Source of the DNA: Mycobacterium sp. Root135
GTDB taxonomy: Bacteria; Actinomycetota; Actinomycetes; Mycobacteriales; Mycobacteriaceae
Direction: 5' to 3'
NCBI RefSeq assembly: GCF_001426545.1
Contig: NZ_LMEZ01000005.1
Span: 643,333-707,332, forward strand
DNA length: 64,000 bases
Shown: piece after piece, positions 60,243-64,000 of the stretch
Position numbering within the stretch: position 1 is the first letter of the stretch
Layout of the letters: each line of letters starts with the position of its first letter
Notes under the pieces: generated by a model
What the model saw: only the letters and a program-made list of their open reading frames with translations
Told to the model about the DNA's origin: nothing
The model's database searches: none
Made by a program: the position numbers and the translations under genes

Positions 60243-60560
60243 ATGGGCGAACTCCAGTCGATCGGCTATCACGGTCAGCCGGTGCAGCAGGCGTTCCGCC
60301 GCGTCGACCCACCGACGCCCGTCCTGGTCGACCTGTCGGCCGTCTTCCCCCGCGAACCGCACCGAACGGGCGGCTACAACCCGGCCGGGTTGCAGATGCA
60401 TGCGATCGTCGAGGGGCGGCTCAGCTGCTGGGGGCTCTGTGAGCAGGGGTTCTGGTGGGGACTGGTCACCTATGACATCGCCTACGGGCCCGACCGGAAG
60501 TCGGTCACGCACTGGATTCCCTCGTGGACGTTGAAGCGCAAGCCCGAGCGCCGTCCGTAG
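60243..60560 (+). CDS. Conserved hypothetical protein
   Basis: Soluble protein of 105 aa rich in aromatic residues (LSCWGLCEQGFWWGLVTYDIAYG) and with a basic tail. Good coding character and a clear ATG, 34 nt after the preceding gene. I recognise no domain or motif; resembles mycobacterial conserved hypotheticals only in style. Confidence 0.65.
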   Translation: MGELQSIGYHGQPVQQAFRRVDPPTPVLVDLSAVFPREPHRTGGYNPAGLQMHAIVEGRLSCWGLCEQGFWWGLVTYDIAYGPDRKSVTHWIPSWTLKRKPERRP

Positions 60561-60569
60561 GCTGCAGGG

Positions 60570-61025
60570 ATGGCTCGCAAGCTCGCAACCGCCGACAGGG
60601 TGGATCGCAACGCACTGCTCGACTTCGTCCGACCCCGGCATCACATGGTGCTGACGACCTTCCGATCGGACGGTTCGCTGCAGATCTCGCCGGTGTCGGG
60701 CGGGGTCGACGAGGAGGGGCGAATCGTCGTCGCCAGCTATCCGCAGCGAGCGAAGTCAGCGAACGTCCGCCGCGATCCACGGGCCAGCGTGACGGTGCTC
60801 TCCGACGACTTCAACGGCCCGTACGTGCAGGTTGACGGGGATGCAGAAGTGATCGATCTGCCCGATGCGGTCGAGCCGTTGGTCGAGTACTTCCGCGCGA
60901 TCGCGGGCGAGCACTCCAACTGGGACGAGTACCGCCAGGCCATGGTCGACCAGGGAAAGTGCCTGATCAGGGTGACGCCGGTGCGGTGGGGGCCGGTGGC
61001 AACCGGTGGATTCCCGCCGTCGTGA
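60570..61025 (+). CDS. PPOX-class F420-dependent oxidoreductase (TIGR03618-like)
   Basis: Split-barrel protein of 151 aa: RPRHHMVLTTFRSDGSLQISPVSGGVDEEGRIVVASYPQRAKSANVRRDPRASVTVL is the deazaflavin/flavin-binding region, and YRQAMVDQGKCLIRVTPVRWGPV the C-terminal strand-helix. It starts 9 nt after the hypothetical gene. Substrate unknown; a role in F420-linked reduction or biliverdin/quinone metabolism is typical for the family. Confidence 0.85.
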   Translation: MARKLATADRVDRNALLDFVRPRHHMVLTTFRSDGSLQISPVSGGVDEEGRIVVASYPQRAKSANVRRDPRASVTVLSDDFNGPYVQVDGDAEVIDLPDAVEPLVEYFRAIAGEHSNWDEYRQAMVDQGKCLIRVTPVRWGPVATGGFPPS

Positions 61026-61058
61026 CGGTGGCCGCCGCCGTCGCCGCGAATGGCCGCG

Positions 61059-61087
61059 TTGCGGCAGCTAGCCAGTCAAACTATAGT
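61059..61087 (+). promoter_or_regulatory. Sigma-70-type promoter of the GT4 operon
   Basis: TTGCGG (61059-61064) and TATAGT (61082-61087) are separated by 17 nt, close to the housekeeping consensus. The putative start would fall at about 61093-61095, inside the palindrome that follows. Confidence 0.65.
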
Positions 61088-61104
61088 CTGGACACATGTC
61101 CAGA
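61087..61104. promoter_or_regulatory. 18-bp operator TCTGGACA-CA-TGTCCAGA
   Basis: A perfect 8-2-8 inverted repeat directly abutting the -10 box and covering the likely start point, in the classic position for a repressor (TetR-type size). No regulator gene lies in the window. Confidence 0.8.
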
Positions 61105-61139
61105 GCGCAGATTCCGACTCTGGCCGCGGTGAACTAGCC

Positions 61140-62375
61140 ATGCGGATTGCCCTTCTGTCGTATCGAAGCAAGACGCACTGTGGTGGACAGGGCGTCTACG
61201 TCCGTCATTTGAGTCGCGGTCTCGTAGAACTTGGCCACGACGTCGAGGTGTTCTCGGGGCAGCCATATCCCGAGGGTCTCGACCCGCGGGTGCGTCTGAC
61301 CAAGGTCCCGAGCCTGGACCTCTATCGGGAGCCCGACCCGTTCCGCGTCCCGCACATCAGGGAGATCCACGACCGCATCGATGTGCTCGAACTCCTCACG
61401 ACGTGGACGGCCGGCTTCCCCGAGCCGAAGACTTTCTGCATGCGCGTCGCGCGGATTCTGCGTGAACGGCGCGACGAGTTCGACGTCGTCCACGACAACC
61501 AGAGCCTTGGCGACGCACTCCTCAAGGTCGAGAAGTTCGGCCTGCCGTTGGTGGCCACGGTGCACCACCCGATCACCAGGGACCGCGTCGTCGACGTCGC
61601 CGCCGCGACGTGGTGGCGCAAGCCGTTGGTCAAGAGGTGGTATGCCTTCGCCGAGATGCAGAAGCAGGTCGCACGCAAGATTCCGGAACTGTTGACCGTG
61701 TCGACGTCCTCGGCAGTCGACATCGCCGACGACTTCGACGTCGACCCCGACCAACTGCACGTGGTGCCCCTCGGCGTGAACACCGAGCTGTTCCGGCCCA
61801 GCGAGCACCGGGTGCGCAACCGCATCATCGCGATCGCCAGTGCCGACGTCCCGCTCAAGGGCGTCAGTCATCTGCTGCACGCCGTCGCCCGGCTGCGGGT
61901 CGAGCGCGACCTCGACGTTCAGCTGGTGTCGAAGCTCGAACCCAACGGGCCCACCGAGAAGCTGATCGCCGAACTCGGCATCTCCGACATCGTGCACAGC
62001 TCGAGCGGCCTGACCGACAACGAGCTGGCGGACCTGCTCGCATCGGCCGAGGTGGCCTGCATTCCTTCTCTCTACGAAGGCTTTTCGCTCCCCGCCGTCG
62101 AGGCGATGGCCAGCGGCACGCCGATCGTCGCGAGCCGCGCGGGCGCCCTTCCCGAGGTCGTCGGCGAGGACAACGTGTGCGCACGCCTCGTCCGGCCCGG
62201 CGACGTCGACGACCTGACCAGAGTGCTCGGCGAATTGCTCGACTCCCCCTTGGAGTTGCGCAGACTTGGCGCCAACGGCCGCATGCGCGCCGTCGACGTC
62301 TTCAGTTGGGAATCGGTGGCCGCTCAGACGGTCGCCGTCTATGAACGCGCAATGAAACGAGTGAAGACATGTTGA
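61140..62375 (+). CDS. Glycosyltransferase family 4
   Basis: GT-B enzyme of 411 aa: N-terminal LLSYRSKTHCGGQGVYVRHLSRGL (acceptor domain, glycine-rich loop), VHDNQSLGDALLKVEKFGLP, and C-terminal donor domain with the EX7E signature YEGFSLPAVEAMASGTPIVAS. Start ATG 61140 is 36 nt after the operator. It transfers a sugar from a nucleotide donor onto an unknown acceptor. Its end overlaps the methyltransferase gene by 7 nt. Confidence 0.9.
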   Translation: MRIALLSYRSKTHCGGQGVYVRHLSRGLVELGHDVEVFSGQPYPEGLDPRVRLTKVPSLDLYREPDPFRVPHIREIHDRIDVLELLTTWTAGFPEPKTFCMRVARILRERRDEFDVVHDNQSLGDALLKVEKFGLPLVATVHHPITRDRVVDVAAATWWRKPLVKRWYAFAEMQKQVARKIPELLTVSTSSAVDIADDFDVDPDQLHVVPLGVNTELFRPSEHRVRNRIIAIASADVPLKGVSHLLHAVARLRVERDLDVQLVSKLEPNGPTEKLIAELGISDIVHSSSGLTDNELADLLASAEVACIPSLYEGFSLPAVEAMASGTPIVASRAGALPEVVGEDNVCARLVRPGDVDDLTRVLGELLDSPLELRRLGANGRMRAVDVFSWESVAAQTVAVYERAMKRVKTC

Positions 62376-63103
62376 CCGTCGACTTCGACAGGTTGGGCGT
62401 TGGTGCGGGCAGCAGCCTCATCGACGTGGGATGTGGAGCGGGTCGGCACTCGTTCGAGGCGTTCCGCAGGGGAGCCGACGTCGTCGCCTTCGACCAGGAC
62501 GTCGCCGAGCTGAACAACGTCGACGCGATCCTGCAGGCGATGCAGCAGCAGGGTGAGGCGCCCGCCTCGGCGAAGGCCGAGGCCGTCAAGGGTGACGCGC
62601 TCGACCTGCCGTACGACGACGGCACCTTCGACTTCGTGATCGCCTCGGAGATCCTCGAGCACGTCCCGCAGGACGAGGCCGCGATCGACGAGTTGGTCCG
62701 CGTGCTCAAACCCGGTGGGCGACTTGCCGTTACAGTGCCGCGCTGGCTGCCCGAGAAGGTGTGCTGGGCGCTGTCGGACGAGTACCACGCCAACGAGGGC
62801 GGACACATCCGCATCTACCGGGCCGACGAACTCGAGGGCAAGGTCACCGCGAGGGGCATGCGATTCGACCACCGGCACCACGCGCACGCGCTGCATTCGC
62901 CGTTCTGGTGGTTGAAGTGCGCCGTCGGCGTCGACAAGCCGGACAATCCACTCGTTACGACCTATCACAAGATGCTGGTGTGGGACATGATGTCTCGGCC
63001 GTGGCTGACCCGCAACGCCGAGTCGCTGCTCAACCCGCTGATCGGCAAGAGCGTCGCTCTGTACTTCGAAAAGCCAGCCACGTCACCAAGCTCGGCGGCC
63101 TGA
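62369..63103 (+). CDS. Class I SAM-dependent methyltransferase
   Basis: Methyltransferase of 244 aa: SAM site LIDVGCGAGRHSFEAFRRG (about 18-36), VKGDALDLPYDDGTFDFVIASEILEHV (motifs II and III). An extra C-terminal region with His-rich HRHHAHALHSPFWWLK may contact the substrate. It overlaps the GT4 gene by 7 nt and precedes a toroid-type enzyme by 3 nt, so it modifies the same product. Confidence 0.9.
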   Translation: MLTVDFDRLGVGAGSSLIDVGCGAGRHSFEAFRRGADVVAFDQDVAELNNVDAILQAMQQQGEAPASAKAEAVKGDALDLPYDDGTFDFVIASEILEHVPQDEAAIDELVRVLKPGGRLAVTVPRWLPEKVCWALSDEYHANEGGHIRIYRADELEGKVTARGMRFDHRHHAHALHSPFWWLKCAVGVDKPDNPLVTTYHKMLVWDMMSRPWLTRNAESLLNPLIGKSVALYFEKPATSPSSAA

Positions 63104-63106
63104 TCC

Positions 63107-64000
63107 GTGCGGCGTCACGAGATCCCTGGTGTACCAGGCGTTCTGACGCCGGAACAGTGCCGTCAAACGGGTGAGTCGATCGCCGCGACGCAGGAGTCCT
63201 CAGGGGCGCTGCCGTGGTTCACCGGTGGGCACACCGACCCGTGGGACCACGTCGAGAACGCGATGGCGTTGACCGTCGCCGGCCTGTGGGACCAGGCGCG
63301 GGCGGCCTTCGACTGGTGCCGCAACGTGCAACGCGCCGACGGTTCGATGCCGATCCAGATGCGCAACGGCGTTCTCGAAGACGGCAACAGCGACAGCAAC
63401 TTCTGCGCCTACGTCGCCACCGGCGTGTGGCACCACGTGCTGGTCACCGGTGACCGCAGCTTCGCCGAAGCCATGTGGCCGGTCGTGCGCGACGCCGTCG
63501 ACTTCGTGTTGACGATGCAGCTCGACGGCGGCGAGATCGCTTGGGCCAGAAGTCAATCCGGAATCTTGCCGGAGGCGTTGCTGACCGGATGCGCGAGCAT
63601 TCACCACAGCATCCGGTGCGCGCTGGCGTTGGCCAACTACGTCGGCGAATCGCAGCCGGAGTGGGAGGTCGCCGTCGGCAGCCTCGGCCACGCGATCGTC
63701 GAGCACCCCGAGTCGTTCAACCTCAAGGACGACCACGCGATGGAGTGGTACTACCCGGTGCTGGGCGGGGCCTTGCGCGGCGACGCCGCCAGGGCGCGCA
63801 TCGACGAGCGGTGGGACCGGTTCGTCGTGCAGGGTCTCGGCATTCGCTGCGTCGACCACCGGCCGTGGGTGACGGGCGCCGAGACCTGTGAGCTGGTGAT
63901 GGCACTGGACGCCATCGGCGATTCGGCACGGGCGCACGAGCAGTTCGCCGCCATGCACCACCTCCGCGAGGAGGACGGCTCGTACTGGACCGGTCTGGTG
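63107..64000 (+). CDS. Alpha/alpha-toroid (prenyltransferase-like) protein, 3' partial
   Basis: Open frame of 298 codons from GTG 63107 to the window edge; no stop is seen, so it continues outside. It contains repeated helical pairs with GLWDQARAAFDWCRNVQRADGSMP, WPVVRDAVDFVLTMQLDGG, and AMEWYYPVLGGALRG, in the style of prenyltransferase/squalene-hopene or glycoside-hydrolase toroids. No DxDD terpene-cyclase motif is visible so far. It starts 3 nt after the methyltransferase stop, so it is the third operon gene. Confidence 0.75.
   Translation, partial: MRRHEIPGVPGVLTPEQCRQTGESIAATQESSGALPWFTGGHTDPWDHVENAMALTVAGLWDQARAAFDWCRNVQRADGSMPIQMRNGVLEDGNSDSNFCAYVATGVWHHVLVTGDRSFAEAMWPVVRDAVDFVLTMQLDGGEIAWARSQSGILPEALLTGCASIHHSIRCALALANYVGESQPEWEVAVGSLGHAIVEHPESFNLKDDHAMEWYYPVLGGALRGDAARARIDERWDRFVVQGLGIRCVDHRPWVTGAETCELVMALDAIGDSARAHEQFAAMHHLREEDGSYWTGLV

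Overview
The window looks like a chromosomal segment of a fast-growing mycobacterium (Mycolicibacterium/Mycobacterium type). The evidence is very high GC content with GTG/TTG starts, a mycobacterial hemophore-type protein, an antigen-85 mycolyltransferase, a carboxylic acid reductase, a maltokinase, an MceA-type protein, F420/PPOX enzymes and PncA. From memory, two blocks keep M. tuberculosis gene orders: sigG / monoacylglycerol lipase / DUF2786 / metallohydrolase / O-methyltransferase (Rv0182c-Rv0187), and DUF4129 / small membrane protein / MoxR / DUF58 (Rv3690-Rv3693). I saw no IS element, prophage, CRISPR array, rRNA or tRNA.

Layout. 1-3.2 kb: end of a rhamnose/ribose-type sugar ABC importer and its LacI regulator. 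3.2-9.7 kb: secreted phosphodiester glycosidase, sorbosone-dehydrogenase-like lipoprotein, pirin with a divergent MarR gene, SDR, CocE-type lipoprotein hydrolase. 9.7-15.6 kb: sigG and lipid hydrolase block. 15.7-19.8 kb: MoxR/DUF58/DUF4129 operon. 19.8-27.1 kb: thioesterase, rhomboid protease, hemophore, Ag85-like enzyme, SRPBCC, nitroreductase, SDR, DMT transporter, methyltransferase. 27.3-30.8 kb: carboxylic acid reductase. 30.9-34.4 kb: a minus-strand group with an orphan MceA-like protein. 34.5-38.4 kb: a polyamine/iron-type ABC importer preceded by a strongly folded leader. 38.4-41.1 kb: LysA-like pseudoenzyme, phosphoribosyltransferase and HugZ-like protein. 41.3-45.4 kb: two cell-envelope proteins, maltokinase and a secreted glycoside hydrolase. 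45.5-49.5 kb: a GT39 glycosyltransferase and a MarR-controlled DrrAB-type exporter with a perfect operator. 49.5-53.5 kb: DUF5709, glycogen debranching enzyme, ECF sigma factor and a tiny basic protein. 53.6-57.9 kb: a five-gene minus-strand run ending in pncA, including four overlapping membrane/cupredoxin-like genes of unknown function. 58-61 kb: acyl-CoA dehydrogenase and small proteins. 61.1-64 kb: a GT4 / methyltransferase / alpha-alpha-toroid operon, running off the end, under a good promoter with an 18-bp palindrome.

The best candidates for undescribed biology are the overlapping membrane operon at 54.2-57.9 kb, the operon at 61.1-64 kb with its operator, the folded leader at 34.47-34.53 kb, two enzyme homologues that have lost their catalytic residue (38.4-39.6 kb and 11.65-12.7 kb), and three long intergenic palindromes. 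Many gene junctions overlap by 4 nt, and convergent pairs often share or abut stop codons. All family calls were made by eye without database searches.
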